Below the pieces are notes generated by a model. It made no database searches, was not told where the DNA came from, and worked only from the letters and a program-made list of their open reading frames with translations. A stretch of DNA of 14,818 bases from an uncultured Clostridia bacterium (GTDB lineage Bacteria; Bacillota; Clostridia; TANB77; RGIG9151), in assembly GCA_934500865.1 (NCBI GenBank), contig CAKSUD010000041.1:1-14818 (forward strand). Direction: 5' to 3'. This document shows, in pieces, positions 1 through 6,989 of this stretch. The first letter of the stretch is position 1. The number at the start of each line of letters is the position of its first letter. Position numbers and translations under genes: made by a program.

Positions 1-446
1 TCAGTCTTAGATGCTGTAGCAGCCATACTTCCATCAAGTAATTTCTTTCCGTTAAATGTTGTTGATGTTGAAATACGATCGATTTCATCTCTTAGAGTAC
101 TTAACTCGTTTGAGATAGATGTTCTATCGTCATCTGTTAATACACCAGTGTTTTGTGCTTTAATAACAAGTTCTCTCATTCTTTGTAGAATGTCTGTTGT
201 TTGTTGCAATGCACCTTCTGCTGTTTGTAATAATGAAATACCGTCTTGAGCATTTGATTCAGCTTGGTCTAAGCCTCTGATTTGTGCTCTCATCTTTTCA
301 CTGATTGCTAGTCCTGCAGCGTCATCTGCTGCACTGTTAATTCTTAAACCTGAAGATAGTTTTTGAATTGACTTTTCAACCTTTCCTTGATTTACTGTTA
401 ATTTGTTTTGGGCATTTAATGCCATTACATTGGTATTGATTCTCAT
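1..446 (-). CDS. fliC: Flagellin, N-terminal part (3' end beyond window)
   Basis: This is the start of a flagellin, the subunit that polymerises into the flagellar filament outside the cell. The frame is open from an ATG at 446 to the window edge, giving about 148 residues that begin MRINTNVMALNAQNKL. It covers the whole N-terminal D0/D1 region (SSGLRIN, DDAAGLAISEKMR, then the long D1 helix with LQRMREL); the variable centre and C-terminus are missing. An AAGGAGG ribosome binding site lies just upstream. Only 70 bp separate it from the stop codon of the complete flagellin gene upstream, and I see neither a terminator nor a sigma-28 site in that gap, so the two are probably cotranscribed. The protein is nearly identical to its neighbour across the D1 helix, but many synonymous positions differ, so the duplication is not recent. 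Identification as flagellin is very secure; only the edge truncation is open. Confidence 0.97.
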   Translation of the reverse strand, partial: MRINTNVMALNAQNKLTVNQGKVEKSIQKLSSGLRINSAADDAAGLAISEKMRAQIRGLDQAESNAQDGISLLQTAEGALQQTTDILQRMRELVIKAQNTGVLTDDDRTSISNELSTLRDEIDRISTSTTFNGKKLLDGSMAATASKT

Positions 447-516
447 AATAAATTCCTCCTTGAATTTTTATTTTTTTATTTTCATCCATGACTTACATAT
501 TAACTTAAGTCTGCTC

Positions 517-1662
517 TTACTGTAGTAAAGTAAGAATTTTTTCAGGCTGTTTGTTTGCCTGTGCGAGCATTGCCATTGCAGATTCATTTAGAATACTGTT
601 TTTGGTGTATGCTACCATTTCTTCTGCCATATCTACATCTCTAATTCGAGACTCGGCGGCTGTTAAATTTTCTTGGGTAGTAGATAAGTTATTTGCTGCA
701 TATTCCATTCTGTTTTGGACTGTTCCAAGCTTTGAACGTTGTTCAGTTACTTTGCTCATTGCAAAATCAATTGCGTTAAGCGTTTCGTCTGCTTTGGCTC
801 TAGTGCTAATATCAACAGTGAATTTCTCATCGTGATTTGCTCTATTTAGTCCCTTAGATGTCATATCTCCTATTCCTACTGACAATAAGTCTTGAGAATA
901 AGTATTTGCACCAATCTTGAAATCTGCTTTTTTCCCTTGAGTTTCATCAGATGTTTTTAGTGTACTACCATCTATCGCATCTGACACTTTGATTTCTTCA
1001 GTACCGTAATCAAGTATTATTCCGGCTTCTTGGAAATTTACATTTCCACTTATAGATGCAGTTGCATCCGCATAAGTTTGATCCGAATAAGTTACTTTTG
1101 TTTCGCTTCCGTCAGTCCATTCAACTTTGAGTTTTTGTTTTGCTGCGTCAAAGGAAAATGTGTAAGTTGTATCTGCATTTGCATTAGATACATCTGCATT
1201 TACTAAATTACCTAATCCTTTTGTTTCTAGCCTAACTCCCATCTCACCATTTAATAGTTTCTTACCATTAAATGTTGTTGATACACCGATTCGATCAATT
1301 TCATCCCTTAGTGTACTTAACTCATTGGTAATTGAAGTTCTGTCGTCCTCCGTCAATACGCCTGTGTTTTGCGCCTTAATAACAAGCTCTCTCATTCTTT
1401 GAAGAATGTCGGTAGTTTGTTGCAGGGCACCTTCTGCAGTCTGTAATAACGATATACCGTCTTGTGCATTATCTTGTGCTTTTCCCAAGCCCTTAATTTG
1501 TGCACGCATTTTTTCACTAATAGCTAGTCCAGCTGCATCATCGGAAGCTCCGTTGATCCTTAAACCTGAGGATAATCGTCCTACTGATTTTTCTACGCTA
1601 CTTTGATTCTTAGACAGCATATTCTGTGCGTTTAAGGCCATTACATTTGTATTGATTCTCAT
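517..1662 (-). CDS. fliC: Flagellin (complete, 381 aa)
   Basis: Flagellin is exported by the flagellar type III apparatus and assembled into the filament. The conserved N-terminal D0/D1 part spans about residues 1-144 (MRINTNVMALNAQN, SSGLRING, LQRMREL at 87-93). A short variable centre spans about 145-245, and the C-terminal D1/D0 part 246-381 includes AANNLSTTQENLTAAESRIRD and a C-terminus rich in Ala and Gln. At 381 residues it is a short-to-medium flagellin with a small exposed domain. The ATG at 1662 has an excellent AAGGAGGTGGG site just upstream. A sigma-28-like promoter and a structured leader precede it, and a second flagellin gene follows 70 bp downstream. The LQRxREL segment corresponds to the region of D1 that TLR5 recognises in enterobacterial flagellin, so recognition is possible. 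The distal D0 also affects signalling strength, so potency cannot be read from sequence. Confidence 0.98.
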   Translation of the reverse strand: MRINTNVMALNAQNMLSKNQSSVEKSVGRLSSGLRINGASDDAAGLAISEKMRAQIKGLGKAQDNAQDGISLLQTAEGALQQTTDILQRMRELVIKAQNTGVLTEDDRTSITNELSTLRDEIDRIGVSTTFNGKKLLNGEMGVRLETKGLGNLVNADVSNANADTTYTFSFDAAKQKLKVEWTDGSETKVTYSDQTYADATASISGNVNFQEAGIILDYGTEEIKVSDAIDGSTLKTSDETQGKKADFKIGANTYSQDLLSVGIGDMTSKGLNRANHDEKFTVDISTRAKADETLNAIDFAMSKVTEQRSKLGTVQNRMEYAANNLSTTQENLTAAESRIRDVDMAEEMVAYTKNSILNESAMAMLAQANKQPEKILTLLQ

Positions 1663-1868
1663 TTTCTTCCCACCTCCTTTTTTATATTTTTTTAAAACAA
1701 AAAACAGATAAATGCATCATCCTCAGAATTCCGGACCCGAGCAACTGAAAGCTAAGGATATATTATCCCCACCTTCGGTTTCTCTTCATAAGTATTCGTC
1801 CGTGAACACTGAAAATCTTCCTTGATTATTATGTCTATCCGGAATTCGAGTTTGGTACTCTACCCGTT
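1663..1868 (-). ncRNA. Structured 5' leader RNA of the flagellin transcript
   Basis: If transcription starts 7-10 nt after the sigma-28-like -10 box, the flagellin mRNA has a leader of about 205 nt. It is closed by a perfect 10-bp stem: GAATTCCGGA (minus strand, 1847-1838) pairs with TCCGGAATTC (1735-1726). A further CUC/GAG triplet extends this stem across one bulged U. Inside I can draw four local hairpins: AAUC/GAUU with a six-base loop (1814-1827), GUGUUC/GAAUAC with a six-base loop (1792-1809), ACC-GAA-GGU (1771-1779) and GGAUA/UAUCC (1756-1768). The Shine-Dalgarno lies about 45 nt beyond the closing stem, so any effect on translation would be indirect or through a bound factor. I do not recognise it as a known riboswitch class. 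The pairing is visible; its function is inference. Confidence 0.6.
1785..1827 (-). promoter_or_regulatory. Two CsrA-like GGA hairpins in the flagellin leader
   Basis: Two adjacent hairpins each present GGA in a six-base loop. The first is AAUC-AAGGAA-GAUU (1827-1814); the second is GUGUUC-ACGGAC-GAAUAC (1809-1792), with an outer UUCA/UGAA stem. Read as UCAAGGAAGA and UCACGGACGA, both match 8 of 10 positions of the CsrA consensus ACANGGANGU. The leader holds eight GGA triplets in all, one of them inside the Shine-Dalgarno AAGGAGGU. In Bacillus subtilis CsrA represses flagellin (hag) translation by binding a leader hairpin and a second site over the Shine-Dalgarno, and FliW counteracts it. The same arrangement is plausible here, but neither csrA nor fliW is in the window. 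Confidence 0.45.
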
Positions 1869-1876
1869 CATAATAT

Positions 1877-1903
1877 ATATCGACACATTAAGGAAATACT
1901 TAA
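1877..1903 (-). promoter_or_regulatory. Sigma-28 (SigD/FliA)-type promoter for the flagellins
   Basis: On the minus strand TTAA (1903-1900) is followed by exactly 15 nt and then GTCGATAT (1884-1877). The sigma-28 consensus is TAAA-N15-GCCGATAA/T, so the spacing is exact and the -10 has the diagnostic CGAT core. Flagellin is the classic sigma-28-dependent gene. The predicted transcript starts near 1866-1870. Confidence 0.8.
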
Positions 1904-1947
1904 TAGTTTTTTGAAAAGTTTTTTGATTTTATGTAAACTTTTTAGAA

Positions 1948-1995
1948 GCTGGATTTTATGCGTGTTTGAACAACATTTTTTGTTACATAAAAGCT
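1948..1995. repeat. Inverted repeat upstream of gyrA
   Basis: TTTTATG (1954-1960) pairs with CATAAAA (1986-1992), and AGC/GCT extends the stem across a four-base bulge. The 25-nt loop contains a smaller AACA/TGTT pairing. On the plus strand CCG and seven T follow, which resembles a terminator, but no plus-strand gene lies upstream for it to terminate. It may be an operator, a remnant, or chance in A/T-rich DNA. Confidence 0.3.
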
Positions 1996-2028
1996 CCGTT
2001 TTTTTGTTAATTTTGGCACTAAAAAACC

Positions 2029-2057
2029 TTGCATTTATTGGCTTCTTATAATATAAT
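2029..2057 (+). promoter_or_regulatory. Probable sigma-A promoter of gyrA
   Basis: TTGCAT (2029-2034) lies 17 bp before a perfect TATAAT (2052-2057); an overlapping TATAAT at 2047-2052 would leave too short a spacer. Only TTG of the -35 matches TTGACA. The predicted start near 2064 gives a leader of about 60 nt, which contains an imperfect tandem 9-mer, gcattaatt/gcgttaatt (2089-2106). Confidence 0.65.
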
Positions 2058-2125
2058 AACTGTGTTTGAAAGAGTTTTTAAAAATTTTGCATTAATTGCG
2101 TTAATTTATGAAAGGATTTGGATTT

Positions 2126-4576
2126 ATGGATAACGAAAATACAGAAATTGAAGAAAAAATCATTGATGTCGGTATTGAAAGTGAAATGAAAAAATCTTAT
2201 ATAGATTATGCCATGAGTGTTATCGTTGCTCGTGCCTTGCCTGACGTTAGAGATGGTCTAAAGCCTGTTCACAGAAGAATTCTATACTCTATGAATGAGC
2301 TTAATATGACTCCGGACAAGCCTTACAGAAAATCTGCTCGTCTTGTCGGGGATGTTTTAGGTAAGTACCACCCACACGGAGATGCTGCTGTTTATGACAG
2401 TATGGTTCGTATGGCACAAGACTTCTCACTTCGTTATATGCTAGTTGATGGTCACGGTAACTTTGGTTCAGTAGATGGTGATAGTCCTGCTGCTATGCGT
2501 TACACAGAAGCAAGAATGTCTAAGATTACATTAGAAATGTTGCGTGACATAGATAAGGAAACTGTTGATTTTGTTCCTAACTTTGATGATACATTAAAAG
2601 AACCTGATGTTTTACCTGCAAGATTCCCTAACTTACTTGTTAACGGTTCTTCCGGTATTGCGGTTGGTATGGCTACAAACTTCCCACCTCACAACTTAGG
2701 TGAAATTGTTGATGGTATAGTTAAGGTTATTGATGAAGATAACGTTACTATTGAAGATTTAATGAAGATTGTTAAGGGGCCTGACTTCCCTACTGGTGGT
2801 ATTATAATGGGTAAAGAAGGTATTAGAAATGCTTATACTACAGGTCGTGGACGTATTATAGTTCGTGCAAGAGCTGAAATTGAGGAACTTGGCAACAAGC
2901 AAAGAATTATTGTTACAGAACTTCCTTACCAAGTTAATAAGGCTCGTCTTATTGAAAACATTGCTAATCTTGTTAAGGATAAGAGAATTGAAGGCATTTC
3001 TGATTTGCGTGATGAATCAGATAGAGAAGGTATGAGAATTGTTATTGAGTTAAAGAGAGATGCAAATGCAAATGTTGTATTAAATCAACTTTATAAAAAT
3101 ACTCAAATGCAAGATACTTTCGGTGCTATTATGCTTGCTCTTGTTGATAAAAAGCCTCAAATCTTAAATTTAAGACAATGCATTGACCTTTACATCGACC
3201 ACCAAAAAGATATCATTTTAAGACGTACAAGATTTGATTTAGCTAAGGCTGAAGCTAGACTTCACATCTTAGAGGGATTAAAAATAGCTCTTGATTACAT
3301 CGATGAAGTTATTAAGATTATTCGTGCTTCTTATGATGATGCTAAAGAAAAATTAATGGAGCGTTTTGGTCTTACTGATATCCAAGCACAAGCTATTTTG
3401 GATATGCGTCTTAAGACCTTGTCAGGTTTGCAAAGAGAAAAAATCGAAGCTGAATATAATGAATTAGTAGAAAGAATTAAATACTTCAAGGAGATTTTAA
3501 GTAGTGAAACTTTAGTTTATAAGATTATTAAAGACGAATTACTCGAAATTAAGGCTAAGTTTGCTGACCCTAGAAGAACTGCACTAGAAGCTTCTGCTGA
3601 TGATATTGATATTGAAGATTTAATTAAGGAAGAAGATTGTGTAATTACACTTACACACTTTGGATACATTAAGAGATTACCTGCTGACACATATAGAAGT
3701 CAAAAGCGTGGTGGAAAAGGAATTACAGGAATTACTACTCGTGAAGAAGACTTTGTTGAAAACATCTTTATTTCTTCTACACACCACTACATTTTATTCT
3801 TCACAAACACAGGTAAAACATACAGATTAAAAGCTTATGAAGTCCCTGAGGCCGGACGTCAAGCTAAAGGTACAGCAATCGTTAACTTACTTCAACTTGC
3901 AGCTGACGAAAAGATTACTGCTGTTATTCCTATTGCTGAGTATACAGATGATGCATACTTACTAATGGCTACTAAGAATGGTGTTATTAAGAAAACAAAC
4001 CTTATGGAATATGCAAATATAAGAAAAGCTGGTCTTCAAGGTATTACATTACGTGAAAACGATGAATTAATCGATGTAAGATTAACAGACGGTTCAAACA
4101 AAGTTGTAATGGTAACCAGACATGGTTTATCTATAACATTTGACGAAAAAGATGTAAGACCTATCGGCCGTGTTTCTCAAGGTGTTCGTGGTATTGACCT
4201 TGGTGATAATGACTATGTTATAGGTATGGAACCTATCGTTTCAGATAATGTATGTTTACTTGCAATTACTGAAAATGGTTTTGGAAAACGTACTGAGGTT
4301 GAAGAATATAGAGTGCAAACTCGTGGCGGAAAAGGTGTTCTTACTTATAAGATTACCGATAAAACCGGTGAGGTTGTTGGAATAAAAATTGTTAAAGAAA
4401 CTGATGATATTATTTTAATTAGCTCAGACGGAACTATCATACGTCTGGCAGTTAAAGACGTAAGCGTTTTAGGCAGAAATACTCAAGGCGTTACACTTAT
4501 GAGAATGCCTGAAGGTGTTCAACTTGTAAGCATTGCGAAAGTTACAGATGAAGAAGAAGAAATTGAAGAAAACTAA
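2126..4576 (+). CDS. gyrA: DNA gyrase subunit A
   Basis: GyrA is the breakage-reunion subunit of gyrase (A2B2), which introduces negative supercoils using ATP hydrolysed by GyrB. I place the start at 2126 (MDNENTEIEE, 816 aa) because AAAGGA lies 9 nt upstream; the in-frame ATG at 2108 has no Shine-Dalgarno. The catalytic Tyr126 sits in AAMRYTEAR. The helix-turn-helix and quinolone region is ARLVGDVLGKYHPHGDAAVYD (residues 71-91). The C-terminal beta-pinwheel begins near 505 with the GyrA box QKRGGKG (526-532), which separates it from ParC, and the protein ends in an acidic tail (DEEEEIEEN). Residue 87 is Ala where E. coli has Ser83; Asp91 matches E. coli Asp87. The gene is rich in CGT and GCT codons, unlike the AGA-rich neighbours, as expected for high expression. 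gyrB is not in the window. It has its own promoter and terminator, so it is probably monocistronic. Confidence 0.98.
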   Translation: MDNENTEIEEKIIDVGIESEMKKSYIDYAMSVIVARALPDVRDGLKPVHRRILYSMNELNMTPDKPYRKSARLVGDVLGKYHPHGDAAVYDSMVRMAQDFSLRYMLVDGHGNFGSVDGDSPAAMRYTEARMSKITLEMLRDIDKETVDFVPNFDDTLKEPDVLPARFPNLLVNGSSGIAVGMATNFPPHNLGEIVDGIVKVIDEDNVTIEDLMKIVKGPDFPTGGIIMGKEGIRNAYTTGRGRIIVRARAEIEELGNKQRIIVTELPYQVNKARLIENIANLVKDKRIEGISDLRDESDREGMRIVIELKRDANANVVLNQLYKNTQMQDTFGAIMLALVDKKPQILNLRQCIDLYIDHQKDIILRRTRFDLAKAEARLHILEGLKIALDYIDEVIKIIRASYDDAKEKLMERFGLTDIQAQAILDMRLKTLSGLQREKIEAEYNELVERIKYFKEILSSETLVYKIIKDELLEIKAKFADPRRTALEASADDIDIEDLIKEEDCVITLTHFGYIKRLPADTYRSQKRGGKGITGITTREEDFVENIFISSTHHYILFFTNTGKTYRLKAYEVPEAGRQAKGTAIVNLLQLAADEKITAVIPIAEYTDDAYLLMATKNGVIKKTNLMEYANIRKAGLQGITLRENDELIDVRLTDGSNKVVMVTRHGLSITFDEKDVRPIGRVSQGVRGIDLGDNDYVIGMEPIVSDNVCLLAITENGFGKRTEVEEYRVQTRGGKGVLTYKITDKTGEVVGIKIVKETDDIILISSDGTIIRLAVKDVSVLGRNTQGVTLMRMPEGVQLVSIAKVTDEEEEIEEN

Positions 4577-4603
4577 ATAACAAATACACTTTTAATAGAA
4601 ATT

Positions 4604-4668
4604 GCTCTGCTTATTTTGAAAGACTAAAGTATTATTTAGTTTTATACAGAATAGCAGAGCTGTTTTTT
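4604..4668 (+). terminator. Rho-independent terminator of gyrA
   Basis: GCTCTGCTTATTTTG (from 4604) pairs with CAGAATAGCAGAGC (ending 4660) with one bulged base. An inner ACTAAA/TTTAGT stem makes the hairpin very long, and TGTTTTTT follows. It begins 27 bp after the gyrA stop codon. Confidence 0.9.
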
Positions 4669-4704
4669 GTGAAAATTACCTTTTAGAAAGGAAGTATATT
4701 TTTA

Positions 4705-6075
4705 ATGAAACTGCCACTTAGTGTTAGAATAAGAAATAAAATAACTCCTGCACAGATAATTATTCTCGGATTTTTATTAACAATTTTAATAGGCACACTA
4801 TTACTTAAATTACCCATCTCACACAATGGTCCGCAAAAAATATCTTTTCTTGATGCACTATTTACATCAACCTCAGCTGTATGTGTGACAGGACTAATTG
4901 TAAAAGATACCGCTACAACTTGGTCAGGATTTGGGCAAGGAGTAATACTATTTTTAATTCAAATAGGTGGACTTGGAATAATGTTTCTTTTTTCAATATT
5001 TGCCATTATTACAAAAAAAAGAATAAATCTAAAAGAACGATTAACCATGCAAGAAACAATTAACAGTCCATCGTTAAGCGAAACAGTAAATATGTTTTTT
5101 CAAATACTTGTTACAACGCTATCAATAGAATTAATAGGCGCATTACTGCTACTAAAAGAATTTTATCCGATATGGGGACTAGGCGGAATATGGAAAAGTA
5201 TATTTTTATCAGTTTCTGCCTTTTGTAACGCAGGATTTGACATCCTCAGCACAAAAAATTACCAGTTTCAAAGTATCGTATCCCTAGCTAATAACCCTGC
5301 CGTTTTAACAACTCTCGCTATGTTAATTATAATTGGTGGACTTGGATTTGTTGTTTGGAAAGACATATGGGAAAATAAATTCAATTTTAAAAAATACACA
5401 TTGCACTCAAAAATAGTTTTAATTGCTACAGGAATATTAATCACATTAGGTACTTTCCTATTCTTTGTATTTGAAGTAAATAATACAAGCTCAATTGCAG
5501 ATATGCCTTTTAACTTAAAACTCACAAATTCATTTTTCAACTCAGTATCTCCGCGTACTGCCGGTTTTGCATCGATAGACGCAAAGAATCTTAAGGAAAG
5601 CACAAACTTCTTAACAATTCTTCTTATGATTATAGGTGGTGCTCCGGGCTCAACCGCAGGCGGAATAAAAGTTACTACATTTTCAATTTTGATTTTAACA
5701 GCAATATTCTTTATGATGGGACACGAAGATGTGCAAATAATGAAAAATAATATACCACATCAAATAATATTTAAGTCAATGTGTATATTTCTACTTGCAC
5801 TACTATTAATTTCGATAGGAACGTTTGTATTACTTATGGATAACACCGGGATTCCACTCTTAGACGCTTTTTATGAAACATCCTCTGCATTTGCAACTAC
5901 CGGATTATCAACAGGCATTACCCCTACCTTGCATATTGCCTCAAAGCTTATATTAATATTAATGATGTTTTTCGGACGTCTAGGGCCACTTACAATGGTA
6001 ATCGCCTTTTCACAAAAACAACTAATAAAGAAATCTACTTACAAATATTCTGACGGAAAAATATCTGTAGGATAA
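4705..6075 (+). CDS. ktrB: Potassium uptake channel subunit KtrB (TrkH family)
   Basis: KtrB is the membrane subunit of the KtrAB potassium uptake system; a dimer sits in the cytoplasmic membrane and is gated by a cytoplasmic KtrA ring. The 456-residue protein has the four-fold M1-P-M2 plan. All four selectivity-filter glycines are present: VTGL (Gly63), CNAGF (Gly177), RTAGF (Gly287) and ATTGL (Gly400). The GGAPGSTAGGIK segment (311-322) is the conserved gating-loop region of KtrB/TrkH. The ATG at 4705 has AAAGGAAG 10 nt upstream. The gene starts only 36 bp after the gyrA terminator, and no convincing promoter is visible there, so it depends on a weak promoter in the gap or on read-through. 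ktrA follows after 23 bp. Length and motifs favour KtrB over the longer proteobacterial TrkH. Confidence 0.95.
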   Translation: MKLPLSVRIRNKITPAQIIILGFLLTILIGTLLLKLPISHNGPQKISFLDALFTSTSAVCVTGLIVKDTATTWSGFGQGVILFLIQIGGLGIMFLFSIFAIITKKRINLKERLTMQETINSPSLSETVNMFFQILVTTLSIELIGALLLLKEFYPIWGLGGIWKSIFLSVSAFCNAGFDILSTKNYQFQSIVSLANNPAVLTTLAMLIIIGGLGFVVWKDIWENKFNFKKYTLHSKIVLIATGILITLGTFLFFVFEVNNTSSIADMPFNLKLTNSFFNSVSPRTAGFASIDAKNLKESTNFLTILLMIIGGAPGSTAGGIKVTTFSILILTAIFFMMGHEDVQIMKNNIPHQIIFKSMCIFLLALLLISIGTFVLLMDNTGIPLLDAFYETSSAFATTGLSTGITPTLHIASKLILILMMFFGRLGPLTMVIAFSQKQLIKKSTYKYSDGKISVG

Positions 6076-6098
6076 AATTCAATAAGGAGTGAACAATT

Positions 6099-6749
6099 AT
6101 GAAATCATTTTTAGTAATAGGACTCGGGAAATTCGGAAAAAGTTGTGCAAAAGAACTAACCGAGTTAAACTATGAAGTTCTAGGAGTAGACGAAAACCCA
6201 AGGCTAGTCGCCGAAGCCTCTTCTTATCTAACACACACAGTACAAGCCGATTCAACAGACGAGGATTTTCTTAAATCCATCGGAGTAGACAGTTACGACA
6301 GTTGTATCGTAGCTATTGGAGACAACCAAGAATCCAGCGTTATGATTACAGTCTTACTAAAAGAACATGGAGCAAAAAATATAATTGCAAAAGCACAAAG
6401 TGAGCTTCACGCAAAAATTTTAAGAAAAGTCGGAGCAGACCAAGTAGTATTGCCCGAATATGACATGGGTAAAAAACTAGCTCATTCATTAAGTCATAAA
6501 AATATATACGACTTAGTAGATATCTCTTCAAACTACAGCATAGGCTCTATAACCGCTCCAAAAGAATGGATAAATAAAACCTTAGGAGAACTATCTCCAA
6601 GAGACAGATACGGTGTAAATGTCATTGCAATCGAATCTAACTTAAACGAACCAAACGTATTCCCTAACGCAAACACAGTTATTAATAAGAATGACACCGT
6701 AGTCGTAATCGGAGATAACGAAAAATTAAAAGAATTAAAAAGTTTATAG
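6099..6749 (+). CDS. ktrA: Potassium uptake regulatory subunit KtrA (RCK)
   Basis: KtrA forms a cytoplasmic ring beneath KtrB and opens or closes it on binding ATP or ADP; in many Firmicutes the C-terminal domain also binds c-di-AMP, which inhibits transport. The 216 residues carry an RCK_N Rossmann fold at about 1-120, with GLGKFG at residues 8-13 and an acidic residue at the end of the second strand (GVDEN, Asp31). An RCK_C (TrkA_C) domain spans about 135-216. The usual length for KtrA is about 220. The ATG at 6099 follows an AAGGAG site and lies 23 bp after ktrB, so the two form one operon. Whether this copy binds c-di-AMP cannot be told from sequence. Confidence 0.96.
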   Translation: MKSFLVIGLGKFGKSCAKELTELNYEVLGVDENPRLVAEASSYLTHTVQADSTDEDFLKSIGVDSYDSCIVAIGDNQESSVMITVLLKEHGAKNIIAKAQSELHAKILRKVGADQVVLPEYDMGKKLAHSLSHKNIYDLVDISSNYSIGSITAPKEWINKTLGELSPRDRYGVNVIAIESNLNEPNVFPNANTVINKNDTVVVIGDNEKLKELKSL

Positions 6750-6762
6750 CTACTAAAAGTCT

Positions 6763-6971
6763 ATACGCCATCGCATATATAAATTAAGCGAATTTACGAA
6801 GTTTTTTTCCGGTTTTCCAAATTTGCCGAAGGCAAAACCGTCAAAATTTCGCGGATGAAATTTTGAGCGAGAGTCGACAAGGATGTCGACTTCGAGCGAC
6901 GGTTGGTAATTTGGATAGAACCTTAAAAAACGTAGTCTGTCTGAGCGCAATTTATATATGCGATGGCGTAT
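6763..6971. mobile_element. MITE-like branched fold-back element with 23-bp terminal inverted repeats
   Basis: A 209-bp palindromic element begins 14 bp after the ktrA stop. Positions 6763-6785 are the exact reverse complement of 6949-6971, and both outer ends read TA-CGCCATCGC, compatible with a TA target duplication as in IS630/mariner-type elements. Further inward the arms keep pairing: ACG/CGT, T6/A6, GGTT/AACC and CCAAATT (6817-6823)/AATTTGG (6908-6914). The centre is three-way: a hairpin TTGCC-GAA-GGCAA (6823-6835), and a stem AACCGTC (6836-6842)/GACGGTT (6898-6904) that carries two hairpins with hexaloops GCGGAT and AAGGAT. It is richer in CG than its surroundings. There is no transposase. 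The minus-strand reading frame inside it looks like a by-product of the palindrome. The structure is directly visible; mobility is inferred. Confidence 0.7.
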
Positions 6972-6989
6972 GAACTTATTAATAACCAC

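Noticed and set aside
551..1606. Plus-strand reading frames opposite the flagellin gene
   Set aside because: They are antisense shadows of a clear flagellin with no binding sites or recognisable products.
1663..1868. Known riboswitch (c-di-GMP-I, or glycine because of the ACCGAAGG string) in the flagellin leader
   Set aside because: The c-di-GMP-I core (GGGACGCAAAGCC and tetraloop receptor) is absent, and the glycine aptamer's second half (CUCUCAGG...GGACAGAG) does not follow. The short shared string is not enough.
2108..2125. gyrA start at the upstream ATG (2108)
   Set aside because: No Shine-Dalgarno precedes it, while AAAGGA is well placed for the ATG at 2126, where typical GyrA N-terminal sequence begins.
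2126..4576. ParC rather than GyrA
   Set aside because: The GyrA box (QKRGGKG), complete beta-pinwheel and acidic tail identify GyrA.
6753..6989. 78-codon minus-strand reading frame across the fold-back element
   Set aside because: It spans the palindrome end to end and has no convincing ribosome binding site; the frame is explained by the inverted repeats.
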